Of a DNA stretch of 64,000 nt, positions 1 through 8,604 are shown piece after piece. A program made the position numbers and the translations under genes. Each line of letters begins with the position of its first letter. Position 1 is the first letter of the stretch. This DNA comes from Rhodoferax sp. GTDB lineage: Bacteria > Pseudomonadota > Gammaproteobacteria > Burkholderiales > Burkholderiaceae_C. The DNA is taken from assembly GCF_025354435.1 (NCBI RefSeq), contig NZ_JANXMU010000060.1, positions 1-64,000 on the forward strand, written 5' to 3'. Under the pieces are notes generated by a model, which was given only the letters and a program-made list of their open reading frames with translations, did not search any database and had not been told where the DNA came from.

Positions 1-636
1 CTGTTTGCCGCGCTGGTGAACCTGGTGTTTGGCCTGCTGGTGGCGTGGGTGCTGGTGCGCTACAGCTTCCCCGGCAAAAAGATTGTGGATGCGCTGGTGG
101 ACCTGCCGTTTGCGCTGCCCACCGCCGTGGCCGGTATCTCGCTGACCGCGTTGCTGGCCGGTAACGGTTGGATCGGCCAATATTTGGAGCCCATGGGCAT
201 CAAGCTGGCGTTTACCCCGGCGGGCATCGTCATAGCGCTGATCTTCATTGGCCTGCCCTTTGTGGTGCGCACAGTGCAGCCGGTGTTGGAAGATGCCGAG
301 AAAGAGCTGGAAGAAGCCGCCACCTCGCTGGGCGCGACCCGCTTGCAAATTTTCACCCGCGTGATCCTGCCGCACATCGCCCCTGCGCTGCTGACCGGCT
401 TTGCCATGGCCTTTGCCCGGGCGATTGGCGAGTACGGATCCGTCATTTTCATCGCGGGCAATATGCCCATGGTGTCGGAAATCACGCCGCTGATCATCGT
501 CGGCAAGCTGGAGCAGTACGACTACGCCGGTGCCACCGCAGTGGCCTTGGTGATGCTGGTCATTTCATTCGTTTTGTTGCTGCTGATCAACGCCTTGCAG
601 GCCTGGCAGCGCCGCCACGCAGGAGCCCCGGCATGA
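1..636 (+). CDS. cysT: Sulfate/thiosulfate ABC transporter permease CysT, 5' end missing
   Basis: Inner-membrane permease subunit of the sulfate/thiosulfate importer. The frame is open from base 1, so the start codon and roughly the first 65 residues lie outside the window; 211 codons remain against about 277 aa in E. coli CysT. The visible part has several hydrophobic segments and the EAA loop that docks on the ATPase ([15 protein letters not shown] followed by ILPH). The TGA stop overlaps the ATG of the next permease gene (ATGA), indicating translational coupling, and the ATPase gene follows. The order cysT-cysW-cysA is the usual one. A CysB-type regulator, the expected activator, is encoded at 37315-38256 in this window. 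Confidence 0.95.
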   Translation: MFAALVNLVFGLLVAWVLVRYSFPGKKIVDALVDLPFALPTAVAGISLTALLAGNGWIGQYLEPMGIKLAFTPAGIVIALIFIGLPFVVRTVQPVLEDAEKELEEAATSLGATRLQIFTRVILPHIAPALLTGFAMAFARAIGEYGSVIFIAGNMPMVSEITPLIIVGKLEQYDYAGATAVALVMLVISFVLLLLINALQAWQRRHAGAPA

Positions 637-1580
637 GTGCGCTTTCCAAACCCGTGCGCCGCGCCAAAGCGGGCACTACCGAAGCCGCCTGGGTGCGCAC
701 CACGCTGCTGACCATCGCCCTGGTGTTTTTGTTTCTGTTTCTGGTGCTGCCGCTGGCGGCGGTGTTTACCGAGGCCTTCCGCAAGGGCGCGGGCGCGTAT
801 TTTGAAGCGCTGCAAGAGCCCGATGCCTGGGATGCCATCAAGCTCACTCTGCTGGCTACCGGTATCGCTGTGCCGCTGAACCTGGTGTTTGGCGTGGCCG
901 CGGCCTGGGCGATTGCCAAGTACGAGTTCTGGGGCAAGTCGTTTCTGACCACCCTGGTGGACCTGCCGTTTTCGGTGTCGCCGGTGGTGGCTGGGCTGGT
1001 CTATGTGCTGATGTTTGGCGCGCACGGCTGGTTTGGCCCGTGGCTACAAGCGCATGACATAAAGATTATTTTTGCGGTACCCGGCATCGTGCTGGCCACC
1101 GTATTCGTGACCTTTCCGTTCATCGCCCGCGAGCTGATTCCGCTGATGCAGGCCCAGGGCAACGACGAAGAGCAGGCGGCCATCGTGCTGGGCGCCACCG
1201 GCTGGCAAACCTTCTGGTACGTGACCCTGCCCAACATCAAATGGGGCCTGCTGTACGGTGTGATCCTGACCAACGCCCGCGCCATGGGCGAGTTTGGCGC
1301 GGTGTCGGTGGTGTCCGGCCACATCCGCGGCCAGACCAACACCTTGCCGCTGCATGTGGAGATTTTGTACAACGAATACCAGTCGGTGGCCGCGTTCGCC
1401 GTGGCCTCGCTGCTGGCCATCCTGGCACTTGTCACCCTGGTGATCAAGTCGATTGCCGAGTGGCGTATCGAGCGCGAGCTCAAAGCCATTGCCGAAGCCC
1501 CGCCTGAACAGCCCCGTGTGGATGTGCCTACGCCCCCATCGCCGCCCCCCTTTAACGGCCAACTGGCTGTGGCCCATTGA
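633..1580 (+). CDS. cysW: Sulfate/thiosulfate ABC transporter permease CysW
   Basis: Second permease of the sulfate/thiosulfate importer, 315 aa, pairing with CysT in the inner membrane. The start is the ATG overlapping the cysT stop (ATGA); a longer open frame upstream is only read-through across cysT. The hydrophobic N-terminal segment around residues 25-45 is followed by further membrane segments, and the EAA loop ([13 protein letters not shown], then TLPNIKWG) lies in the second half. The last ~25 residues are proline-rich and probably a cytoplasmic tail. Nine bases separate its stop from the cysA start, so all three genes are very likely one transcript. Confidence 0.95.
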   Translation: MSALSKPVRRAKAGTTEAAWVRTTLLTIALVFLFLFLVLPLAAVFTEAFRKGAGAYFEALQEPDAWDAIKLTLLATGIAVPLNLVFGVAAAWAIAKYEFWGKSFLTTLVDLPFSVSPVVAGLVYVLMFGAHGWFGPWLQAHDIKIIFAVPGIVLATVFVTFPFIARELIPLMQAQGNDEEQAAIVLGATGWQTFWYVTLPNIKWGLLYGVILTNARAMGEFGAVSVVSGHIRGQTNTLPLHVEILYNEYQSVAAFAVASLLAILALVTLVIKSIAEWRIERELKAIAEAPPEQPRVDVPTPPSPPPFNGQLAVAH

Positions 1581-1589
1581 AAGAACAGC

Positions 1590-2711
1590 ATGAGCATTGA
1601 AATCCGCAATATCCACAAACAGTTTGGCAGCTTCACCGCCTTGGGTGACGTGAGCCTGGACATCGAATCCGGTGAACTGGTCGCCTTGCTCGGCCCCTCG
1701 GGCTGCGGCAAAACCACACTCTTACGCATCATCGCCGGACTGGAAACGCCGGACGCGGGCAGCATCCATTTCTCGGGCGCAGACACCACCGACGTGCATG
1801 TGCGCGAGCGCCAGGTGGGCTTTGTGTTCCAGCATTACGCGCTGTTTCGCCACATGACGGTGTTCGAGAACGTGGCCTTTGGCCTGCGCGTCAAACCCCG
1901 CAACCAGCGCCCTAGCGAGGCGGTCATCAAGGCCAAGGTGCACGAGCTGCTGGGCCTGGTGCAACTGGATTGGCTGGCAAACCGCTACCCGTCGCAACTC
2001 TCCGGCGGCCAGCGCCAGCGTATCGCCCTGGCCCGCGCCCTGGCGGTGGAGCCCAAAGTGCTGCTGCTGGACGAGCCCTTTGGCGCGCTGGATGCCAAGG
2101 TGCGCAAAGAGCTGCGCCGCTGGCTGCGCCGTCTGCACGATGAGCTGCATGTCACCAGCATCTTCGTGACCCACGACCAGGAAGAAGCCCTGGAAGTGGC
2201 CGACCGCGTGGTGGTGATGAATAAGGGCAAGGTCGAACAAATCGGCTCGCCGCAGCAGGTGTGGGACCACCCGGCCAGCCCGTTTGTCTACGGCTTTTTG
2301 GGCGATGTGAACCTGTTCCATGGCCGCGCCCACGAGGGCGAGGTGCAGCTCGAAGGCATCAAGATCCAGGCCCCCGAGCACGACGCGGCCCAGGATGCCA
2401 AGGCTTTTGCCTACGTGCGTCCGCACGACATCGAGGTGCAGCGTTACACCAAGGGGGAAGGCCTGGACGATGCCGGCAAGCCGCGTGGCATGGTGGTCAC
2501 GCTCAGCCGCGCCCTGGTGATCGGCCCCATCGCCCGTTTGGAACTTACGCCCGTGGATGCGAACCAAGCGGGGGACAATACCCAGGACAACCTGATCGAA
2601 GCGCAACTGCCTGCGCAAGCGTTCCGGGATCTGGGTGTGAACGAGGGCGACACGCTGGTGGTAATACCGCGCCGCGCCAAGGTGTTTATTGAAGAGGCCG
2701 CTGGCGTGTGA
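1590..2711 (+). CDS. cysA: Sulfate/thiosulfate import ATP-binding protein CysA
   Basis: ATPase that energises the CysTW importer, 373 aa, normal for the family. Visible motifs are Walker [12 protein letters not shown] (about residues 34-44), the Q-loop in FVFQHYALF, signature LSGGQRQR, Walker [13 protein letters not shown] and the H-loop VTHDQEEA. The C-terminal third is the regulatory domain typical of CysA/MalK-like proteins. ATG start 9 bases after cysW. This is the last gene of the visible sulfate operon; the gene following it, dsbB, is on the same strand after a 42-base gap and is functionally separate. Confidence 0.96.
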   Translation: MSIEIRNIHKQFGSFTALGDVSLDIESGELVALLGPSGCGKTTLLRIIAGLETPDAGSIHFSGADTTDVHVRERQVGFVFQHYALFRHMTVFENVAFGLRVKPRNQRPSEAVIKAKVHELLGLVQLDWLANRYPSQLSGGQRQRIALARALAVEPKVLLLDEPFGALDAKVRKELRRWLRRLHDELHVTSIFVTHDQEEALEVADRVVVMNKGKVEQIGSPQQVWDHPASPFVYGFLGDVNLFHGRAHEGEVQLEGIKIQAPEHDAAQDAKAFAYVRPHDIEVQRYTKGEGLDDAGKPRGMVVTLSRALVIGPIARLELTPVDANQAGDNTQDNLIEAQLPAQAFRDLGVNEGDTLVVIPRRAKVFIEEAAGV

Positions 2712-2753
2712 TGTGATATCCACCTGGCGGTCAATTATTTTGAAAGCCAATGG

Positions 2754-3260
2754 ATGTTATTGAAGTTGATCGATACGGCCCCGCGCCGAGTGTGGTTGCT
2801 GGTGTGCCTGGGCTGTATTGGCCTGCTGGCTTTCGGTTTGTACCTGCAGCACGTGGTGGGGCTGGAGCCCTGCCCGATGTGCATCGTGCAGCGCTATGCT
2901 CTCGTTTTGGTAGCGGCTCTCGCTGGTGCTATAAGCGCTAGTGGCCGAAAAGGCTTGCAAAATGGCGGCGTGGTCTTGCTGCTGCTGGTGGCGGGTTTCG
3001 GGGCCTTTGTAGCCGCCCGCCAAAGCTTTTTGCAGTGGTACCCCCCCGAAGTGGCCACCTGTGGCCGCGACCTGTACGGCATGATTGAAACATTCCCGCT
3101 CAAGCGTGCCATCCCCATGATCTTCAAGGGCGGCGGCGACTGCACCGTGGTGGACTGGACCTTTCTGGGCGGCTCCATCGCCAACTGGTCGTTTGTCTGC
3201 TTTGCGCTGATTACGGCACTGGCCCTGGTGTTTCTGGCCCGCACATCCCACCGACGTTAA
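2754..3260 (+). CDS. dsbB: Disulfide bond formation protein DsbB
   Basis: Inner-membrane quinone reductase that reoxidises DsbA, 168 aa. It has four hydrophobic segments, the first periplasmic cysteine pair C40-P-M-C43 followed by the family's QR motif, and the second pair C103 and C130 in the second periplasmic loop. ATG start at 2754; an overlapping frame from 2750 is a shadow. Codons 48-65, the start of the second membrane segment, are read from a sequence about 71% identical (37 of 52 bases by eye) to the dispersed repeat copy at 61552, so part of this gene seems to derive from, or to have been overwritten by, a repeat. All catalytic cysteines are retained, so it should be functional. Confidence 0.93.
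   Translation: MLLKLIDTAPRRVWLLVCLGCIGLLAFGLYLQHVVGLEPCPMCIVQRYALVLVAALAGAISASGRKGLQNGGVVLLLLVAGFGAFVAARQSFLQWYPPEVATCGRDLYGMIETFPLKRAIPMIFKGGGDCTVVDWTFLGGSIANWSFVCFALITALALVFLARTSHRR
2895..2946 (-). repeat. Dispersed ~50-bp repeat, copy 1, inside dsbB
   Basis: Degenerate copy of the repeat family found at 12 other places. Compared without gaps to the copy at 61552, 37 of 52 bases agree, including the ends (TATGCT...GCGCTAGTGGCC). It is embedded in frame in dsbB and encodes part of a transmembrane segment. Strand is given relative to the forward consensus CTCTAGCGCATATT...GCTATTAAAA. Confidence 0.6.
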
Positions 3261-3270
3261 AGCTGTTTAT

Positions 3271-3290
3271 AATTGAGTGGTTGCTCAATT
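3271..3290. promoter_or_regulatory. Palindrome before tetR-type gene, likely operator
   Basis: AATTGAG-TGGTTG-CTCAATT is a perfect 7-bp inverted repeat with a 6-base spacer, 15 bases before the TetR-family start codon. Its core GAGTGGTTGCTCA agrees at 10 of 13 positions with the palindrome before the downstream oxidoreductase genes (3910-3927). Two similar sites flanking the regulator gene fit autoregulation plus control of the following operon. Confidence 0.6.
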
Positions 3291-3304
3291 AATAACAAAA
3301 CCCC

Positions 3305-3883
3305 ATGGCCCGACCCCGCAGCATAGACAAGCATGCCGCCATCCTGGATGCCGCCATCCAGGTGATCGCGCAGCGCGGGCTGGCGGCCACGCCCACCTCG
3401 GCTATTTCCAAGGCGGCAGAGGTAGCCGAGGGCACGCTGTTCACCTACTTCAAAACCAAGGACGCGCTGGTCAACGCGCTGTACCTGGAGATCAAGCGCG
3501 AAATGGCCGATGCCATGATGGACAGCTTCCCGCACCACGCAGCCATCCGCCAGCAATTGCAGTACGTGTGGGACTGCTTTGTACGCTGGGGCGTGGCGCA
3601 TCCGGCCAAAAAACAGGTGATGGACCAATTGAAAACGGCAGCCGCCATCACCCCGGAAACCCGGCAGATCGCGGCTGCACCGTTTGCAGAAATTGAGCAA
3701 CTGTTCCGCGCCAGTGTGGCAAACCGGGTGCTACGCGACTACCCAGTGGCCTTTATTTGGGCCTGTATGGCCAGCCTGGCCGAAGCCACCATGGACTTCA
3801 TGTCCCGCGAACCCGAGGCCGCAGACAGCTACCGGTACATCGGTTTTGAAATGCTGTGGAACGGCATTGCCCAGACAAAATGA
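3305..3883 (+). CDS. TetR/AcrR-family transcriptional regulator
   Basis: DNA-binding repressor of the TetR family, 192 aa. The N-terminal ~60 residues carry the TetR helix-turn-helix (ILDAAIQVIAQRG, then TLFTYFKTKDALV); the remainder is the variable ligand-binding and dimerisation domain, for which no ligand can be read. Start ATG at 3305. A palindrome lies just upstream and a related one lies between this gene and the oxidoreductase at 3941, so the likely targets are its own promoter and the two genes downstream. It is not homologous to FadR or to the GntR protein elsewhere in the window. Confidence 0.9.
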   Translation: MARPRSIDKHAAILDAAIQVIAQRGLAATPTSAISKAAEVAEGTLFTYFKTKDALVNALYLEIKREMADAMMDSFPHHAAIRQQLQYVWDCFVRWGVAHPAKKQVMDQLKTAAAITPETRQIAAAPFAEIEQLFRASVANRVLRDYPVAFIWACMASLAEATMDFMSREPEAADSYRYIGFEMLWNGIAQTK

Positions 3884-3909
3884 TTCGGAAATTTTTTTGG
3901 ATTTTTAGT

Positions 3910-3927
3910 TGCGTGATTACTCACGCA
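3910..3927. promoter_or_regulatory. Palindrome before oxidoreductase operon, likely TetR operator
   Basis: TGCGTGA-TTAC-TCACGCA, a perfect 7-bp inverted repeat with a 4-base spacer, immediately precedes the AAAGGAG ribosome-binding site of the gene at 3941. The stretch GCGTGATTACTCA matches the palindrome at 3271-3290 at 10 of 13 positions. Probably a second binding site of the TetR regulator encoded between the two palindromes. Confidence 0.6.
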
Positions 3928-3940
3928 TAAAGGAGTGTTG

Positions 3941-4885
3941 ATGCATTGGAGTCTTCAAAATATCCCACCCCAAAACGACAAGCGGGTGGTAGTGACCGGG
4001 GTGGGCGGGCTGGGGTTCGAGGCCGCGCTGGCCTTGGCGGGTGCCGGGGCCGAAGTCATCTTGGCCGGGCGCAATCCGCAAAAGGGTACGGATGCCGTGC
4101 GCCACCTGGTGCGAATGCTGCCCCAGGCGCGGGTACGGTTTGAACTGCTGGACCTGGCCAGCCTGGCATCTGTTTACAGCTTCGCCGATCGGCTGGTGGC
4201 CGAGGCGCAGCCCATCGCCATCTTGGTCAACAACGCCGGGGTGATGATGCCGCCGCAGCGCCAGGCCACGGTCGACGGCTTTGAGCTGCAGTTTGGTACC
4301 AACTACCTGGGCCACTTTGCGCTGACGGCCCGCTTGCTGCCGCTGCTGTGCCAGGGCCAGGCGCGGGTGGTGAACCTGAGCAGCATTGCGCACCGTGGCG
4401 CGGCCATCCAGTTTGACGACCTGCAGTGGGAGCGTCGCTACAAGCCCTGGGCCGCGTACGGCCAGTCCAAGCTGGCGATGCTGATGTTCAGCTGCGAGTT
4501 GCAGCGCCGCAGCCAGCAAGAGGGCTGGGGCCTGAGCAGCTACGCGGCCCATCCGGGTTTTGCCCGTACCGAGCTGATTGCCAACGGGCCCAAACTGGGC
4601 CCGCTGCTGGCACAGATCAACCAGTGGATACAGCCGTTTGTGAGCCATTCGGCGGCGCAGGGTGCTCTGCCGACCTTGTTCGCGGCGGTAGACCCACAAG
4701 CCCAGGCGGGGGCCTACTATGGCCCCGACGGGTGGTTTGAGCTCAAAGGCCCGCCGCACCTGGCTAAAGTAGCTGCGCCCGCGCGGGATGCCGATGCGGC
4801 AGCCCGTTTGTGGACGGTTTCAGAGCAACTGACCGGGACGCACTGGCTGCCCCAGACCTCAGGAGTTGCACGATGTATATCTTGA
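3941..4885 (+). CDS. Short-chain dehydrogenase/reductase (retinol dehydrogenase-like)
   Basis: NAD(P)-dependent oxidoreductase of the SDR superfamily, 314 aa, probably cytoplasmic; substrate unknown. Visible are the dinucleotide-binding start VVVTGVGGLGFE, the NNAG motif (VNNAGVM), a catalytic serine region (VNLSSIAHRG) and YxxxK (YGQSK). The start is ATG 3941, 5 bases after AAAGGAG; the GTG at 3935 overlaps that ribosome-binding site and is rejected. The 3' end overlaps the next gene by 13 bases, so the pair is coupled. A palindrome like the TetR operator lies directly upstream, suggesting induction by some xenobiotic or lipid-like ligand, which is inference. Confidence 0.88.
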   Translation: MHWSLQNIPPQNDKRVVVTGVGGLGFEAALALAGAGAEVILAGRNPQKGTDAVRHLVRMLPQARVRFELLDLASLASVYSFADRLVAEAQPIAILVNNAGVMMPPQRQATVDGFELQFGTNYLGHFALTARLLPLLCQGQARVVNLSSIAHRGAAIQFDDLQWERRYKPWAAYGQSKLAMLMFSCELQRRSQQEGWGLSSYAAHPGFARTELIANGPKLGPLLAQINQWIQPFVSHSAAQGALPTLFAAVDPQAQAGAYYGPDGWFELKGPPHLAKVAAPARDADAAARLWTVSEQLTGTHWLPQTSGVARCIS

Positions 4886-5535
4886 TTTTTGGCACCTCGG
4901 GCATGGTGGGGCAGGGCGTGTTGCGCGAATGTCTGGCCGACCCCGCCGTCACACAGGTACAAACCGTGGGCCGCACACCGCTAGGCCAGCAACACGCCAA
5001 GCTGCGCGAGCTGGTGGTTCCCAATATGGAGGATTACAGTGCGGTAACCGCTCAGCTCACGGGGTTTGGTGCCTGCTTTTTCTGCCTGGGTGCCACGTCG
5101 TCTGGCCTCTCCGAGGCGCAGTACAGCCACATCAGCTACGACCTGACCTTGGCCGCTGCCGAGGTGCTGGCACGTTGCAATCCGCAGATGGTGTTTGTCT
5201 ACGTGTCGGGCGCGGGCACCGACAGCACCGAGCAGGGCCGCAGCATGTGGGCGCGCGTCAAAGGCCGCACTGAAAATGCTTTGATGCGCCTGCCATTCAA
5301 AGCGGTGTACCTGTTCCGCCCTGGCGTTATCCAGCCGCTGGACGGCATCCAGTCCAAAACCGGCTCCTACCGCATCCTGTACAGCCTGCTCAAGCCGCTG
5401 CTGCCCGTGCTGCGGGCGCTGCTACCCAATCATGTGCTTACCACCCGCCAGATCGGTCAGGCCATGCTGCGCTGCGCCCATACCGGCGCACCCAAGGCCG
5501 TGCTGGAGGCTGCAGATATTCGCGCTCTGGTTTAG
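4873..5535 (+). CDS. NAD(P)-binding Rossmann protein (atypical SDR)
   Basis: 220-aa protein of the NAD(P)H-binding / NmrA- or HTATIP2-like atypical SDR type. The N-terminus MYILIFGTSGMVGQGVLREC is a classical beta-alpha-beta nucleotide-binding fold with TxxGxxG, and FVYVSGAGTDS then VKGRTENAL match the central part of the family. Start ATG 4873 follows AGGAG at 4861 and overlaps the previous stop by 13 bases. With the upstream SDR it forms a two-gene operon probably controlled by the TetR regulator. Reaction unknown; it may be a reductase or a redox-sensing protein. Confidence 0.85.
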   Translation: MYILIFGTSGMVGQGVLRECLADPAVTQVQTVGRTPLGQQHAKLRELVVPNMEDYSAVTAQLTGFGACFFCLGATSSGLSEAQYSHISYDLTLAAAEVLARCNPQMVFVYVSGAGTDSTEQGRSMWARVKGRTENALMRLPFKAVYLFRPGVIQPLDGIQSKTGSYRILYSLLKPLLPVLRALLPNHVLTTRQIGQAMLRCAHTGAPKAVLEAADIRALV

Positions 5536-5544
5536 ATGGAAACA

Positions 5545-5592
5545 GGCTCTAGCGCATATATTATTTGCGCTATTAGCTACTAAAAATGTAGC
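5545..5592 (+). repeat. Dispersed ~50-bp repeat, copy 2
   Basis: Starts GGCTCTAGCGCATATATT and ends AAAAATGTAGC. It lies between two convergent genes, so it is the 3' region of both. It contains the family's imperfect inverted repeat TAGCGCA...TGCGCTA (5551-5557 with 5565-5571). Confidence 0.8.
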
Positions 5593-5611
5593 ATTAGTTG
5601 GTTTCTACACC

Positions 5612-6508
5612 TTATGCAGGCCAGATGGGCTGCAAGCCCATGGTGGTATGCAGGGTGGCACCGGGGGCCAGCAATTGGCCGCCTACGTCGCCCTGGCCTT
5701 GCTGCGCCAGGTTCATCCAGTCGGTGCAGTTACTCACAGGCTCGATGCAGAATATCTCGCCCCCTTTGGGGCAGTACAACACGAAGTAGTTGAACGGGGC
5801 CTGTGCCGTCATCACCAGCGCGGTGCCGGTGTCGGGCCAATCCACGCGGGCTTGCTGGTTCCAGCCGATGAAGTTGTTGTCCAGGTCCAGCGTGTCCAAC
5901 ACGATGCCGCTGCGCATAGCGGCCAAGAAATCAGGCTTTTGCAGCGTGGTCGGCATGACTTCGGCATCGCCCCCCCACATTGCCTGCACGTCAGTGGTCA
6001 GGCGCGTACCGGCGCGGTGCGGCACGTAGGGGTGGTGGCCTACGCCCACCGGCATGTCTACCGTATCGGTATTGGTGACCGACAGCAGCACCGTCAAACC
6101 GGTCTGTGCGTCCAACGTAAACCGCTGTTCTGCGCGAAAGGCATAGGGCCACACACCGGCAGGGCTGTCCAGCGCCAGGGTGGCGTGGTCGCTGCCCTGG
6201 CTAACCACCTGCCAGGGCTGTTGCCAAGCGGTGCCGTGGATGGCGTGTTTCGAATCCGGGTAGTTGGCGGGCAGGTCCAGCGGGCGCGGGCCAAAGCTGC
6301 TGTGGCCATCGCGGATGCGGTTGGAATAGGGCACCAGCGGGTAGCTGGCCATGGTCCAGGGCGTGGCCGGGTTGGGGTCCGTGTTGGGGCGCAGCCAGTG
6401 CTGTTGCTGGTCGCCACGCTGGCTGTAAAAGCTGGCAATGGCACCACCAACGGCTGGGGCCAGGGTGGCGATGAGCTCACCGGCACGTAATTCAAGGGTA
6501 GATGTCAT
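5612..6508 (-). CDS. Aldose 1-epimerase (mutarotase) family protein
   Basis: 298-aa GalM-fold protein that interconverts alpha and beta anomers of a free sugar or sugar phosphate, cytoplasmic. Family residues are visible: the arginine in PYSNRIRDG, the histidine in HAIHGTAW, the double histidine in GVGHHPY (general acid) and the glutamate in FCIEPVSNCTD (general base). The ATG at 6508 overlaps the stop of the diguanylate cyclase reading frame (ATGA), so it was translated coupled to that gene; an open frame extending upstream to 6979 is a shadow. The sugar substrate cannot be read. Its coupling to a cyclase gene is odd and probably incidental. Confidence 0.88.
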   Translation of the reverse strand: MTSTLELRAGELIATLAPAVGGAIASFYSQRGDQQQHWLRPNTDPNPATPWTMASYPLVPYSNRIRDGHSSFGPRPLDLPANYPDSKHAIHGTAWQQPWQVVSQGSDHATLALDSPAGVWPYAFRAEQRFTLDAQTGLTVLLSVTNTDTVDMPVGVGHHPYVPHRAGTRLTTDVQAMWGGDAEVMPTTLQKPDFLAAMRSGIVLDTLDLDNNFIGWNQQARVDWPDTGTALVMTAQAPFNYFVLYCPKGGEIFCIEPVSNCTDWMNLAQQGQGDVGGQLLAPGATLHTTMGLQPIWPA

Positions 6509-8469
6509 AGGGTTTCGGTCAATGTTGGGGGGGCGCAGACGTAACGGGCACGACCCTGGTCTTTGGCCTGGTACAGGGCGGCATCGGCCTGAGACACCAG
6601 ATCTTCGGAACGGGTGTTTGGGCCTGGGAGGATGCTGGCCACGCCGATGCTGAGGCTGACGCAGTCGGACACCAGCGATGCCACATGCGGCAGGCCTGCA
6701 TCGCGCATGCGGTCCAGGCAGCGCTGGGCTACAAAGCTGGCACCCAGAGTGTCGGTATCCAGTAAAAGAATCGCAAACTCCTACCCGCCGTAGCGCATCA
6801 GCAGCTCGCCGGGGCGGCACAGGCAGGCGGTCAAAATCCGCGCTACCGCCTGCAGGCAGGCATCGCCGCCTGGATGGCCATAGTGATCGTTGTAAAGCTT
6901 GAAGTGGTCGATGTCGATCATCAGCAGAGCCAGGGGCTGCTTTTGGCGTGCACTGCGGGCCCATTCGGACTGCAGGCATTGGTCAAAGTAACGCCGGTTG
7001 CCCACACCGGTCAGGCCATCGGTGATGCTGAGCTGCGCCAGCTGCGTGTTGGCTTTCTGCAGCTCGGCCTGGAACTGCATGCGCTCGGTGATGTCCAGGT
7101 GCGTGCCCAGGATGCGGGTGGCCCGGCCTGCCGCGTCGCGCTCGATCACCATGGCGTGGCTCAGCACCCAGATCCAGTGGCCTTCTTTGTGCAGCATGCG
7201 GTGTTCCAGCTTGTAGCCCGCAGCCTGGCCTTTGGCATGCGCCAAAAAGGCCGCATGCACGGCTGGCGCGTCTTGGGGGTGGATCAGGCTTTGCCAGAAG
7301 GCCGACTTCAACGGTGTGGCCTCGGGGGCGTAGCCCAGCATTTGCCATTGGCGCTCGTTGATGGTCAGCGTGTCGCTCGCAATATCCAGGTCCCACAGGC
7401 CCAGGTCGGCCCCTTTGAGGCCAAACTCGAAACGGCGCATGGTTTCTTGCAGTGCCTGCTGTGCGGTTTTGTGGGCTTGTTGGAGCGCCCGGCGGCGGTT
7501 GTGCACATAGCCCAGGGCGACGCAGGCCCCGGCACACAGCAGGCCAAAAACACCGGCCGAGGCCAGCGCATCGGTACGCCAGGGCGCATCGATCGCTGCC
7601 AGGTTGCGGCTGACCGAGACGGTCAGTGGTTTGTTCATGCGCAGTTCGGGGGGCAGGATGTTGCGCATGGCCACCATGCGTTCGTCCTTGTAGCGTTGCG
7701 ACGGGCCGATCAAATCACTGCTGGCCTGGCCTGAGTCCACATGTTGCCGAAACAAGGAGCCTGCAACGTTGAGGTCTCGCTCGCGCGGGGAGTTGTCTGG
7801 CGGGGCAACCAGGAATTCTTTGCCGTCGCCATGGGCGATGCTGACGGCCATGTCGGGCGCATAAATCACCGAGCGCATCACGATGTCGAAATAATCGGGG
7901 TCGAGAGATGCAAACACCACCCCGGCGAACCGGCCCTGGTCGTCTGTGAACGCCTTGCTCAAGGCCACCACGTAGGCATTCAAGACCGATAAAAAAGGCG
8001 GTGAAACGTACAGCGCAGCGTAGTCCGGCTGTGCCTGGGGCAAGGCAAAGTAGGTTCGCGTATGGAAATCTTTACCTAAAAGATCTTTGCGGTTGGCCCC
8101 GACCACCAGGCCGTCTTTGTTGAGCACGATCATGGCGCGTACACCCGGCATCGCATCGGTCAGCACCTGCAGGCGGCGCTGCAGATTGGTTTCGGTGGCA
8201 TCGCCATCGGCGTAGAACAGGTCGTAGCGCACACCGGTCAGTGCGCTGTTGGCACCTTGTAGCTGGCGGACCAGGTTTTCTTCGACCACCCGGGCCTGGT
8301 TTTGCAGTTGGTTGCGTTCACGTTCGCGGTTGGCGCTGTGCGCCCGGCCCAGCCAGTACGCCACGGCGCTGCCCAGCAGGGCCAGTAGCAACAACAACAC
8401 CAGCCACTCCCGGACATGGCGTCGGTCCATTCGGGCAGGGGGGGTGGGGGGAAGGGGTGTGGACTTCAC
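6505..8469 (-). pseudogene. Membrane dCache-PAS-GGDEF diguanylate cyclase, interrupted by amber codon in GGEEF
   Basis: Would make c-di-GMP from two GTP. Reading from GTG 8469 (alternative ATG 8430): a membrane segment (~residues 22-42), a periplasmic dCache-like domain (~45-310), a second membrane segment, a PAS/PAC domain (~340-460, ending GTHLDITER), then a GGDEF domain with SITDGLTGVGNRRYFD and FKLYNDHYGHPGGD. After MRYGG a TAG stop occupies 6781-6783 where the first acidic residue of GG[D/E]EF belongs; the following codons read EFAILLLDT and continue in frame for 91 codons to TGA at 6505, including the normal C-terminus (SIGVAS, ADAALYQAKDQGR). One base (GAG to TAG) kills the active site. 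The RxxD inhibitory site appears as RPGE. The stop overlaps the epimerase start. Sequencing error is possible. Confidence 0.85.
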
Positions 8470-8604
8470 TGCGCGCGTTACACGGTCAGGCTGGGGGTAT
8501 ACAGGTGGGCCATTTGTAATTGTAACGAGGCTGGTTTGCCAGATAAAACTGCACCGGGGGCCACGCTTGTGCGCACTTTCTGTGAACTTTCGATTCAGAA
8601 TTTG

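Noticed and set aside
5432-6490. 352-codon rightward frame across the galM region
   Set aside because: It crosses a dispersed repeat and lies opposite a gene with clear epimerase motifs.
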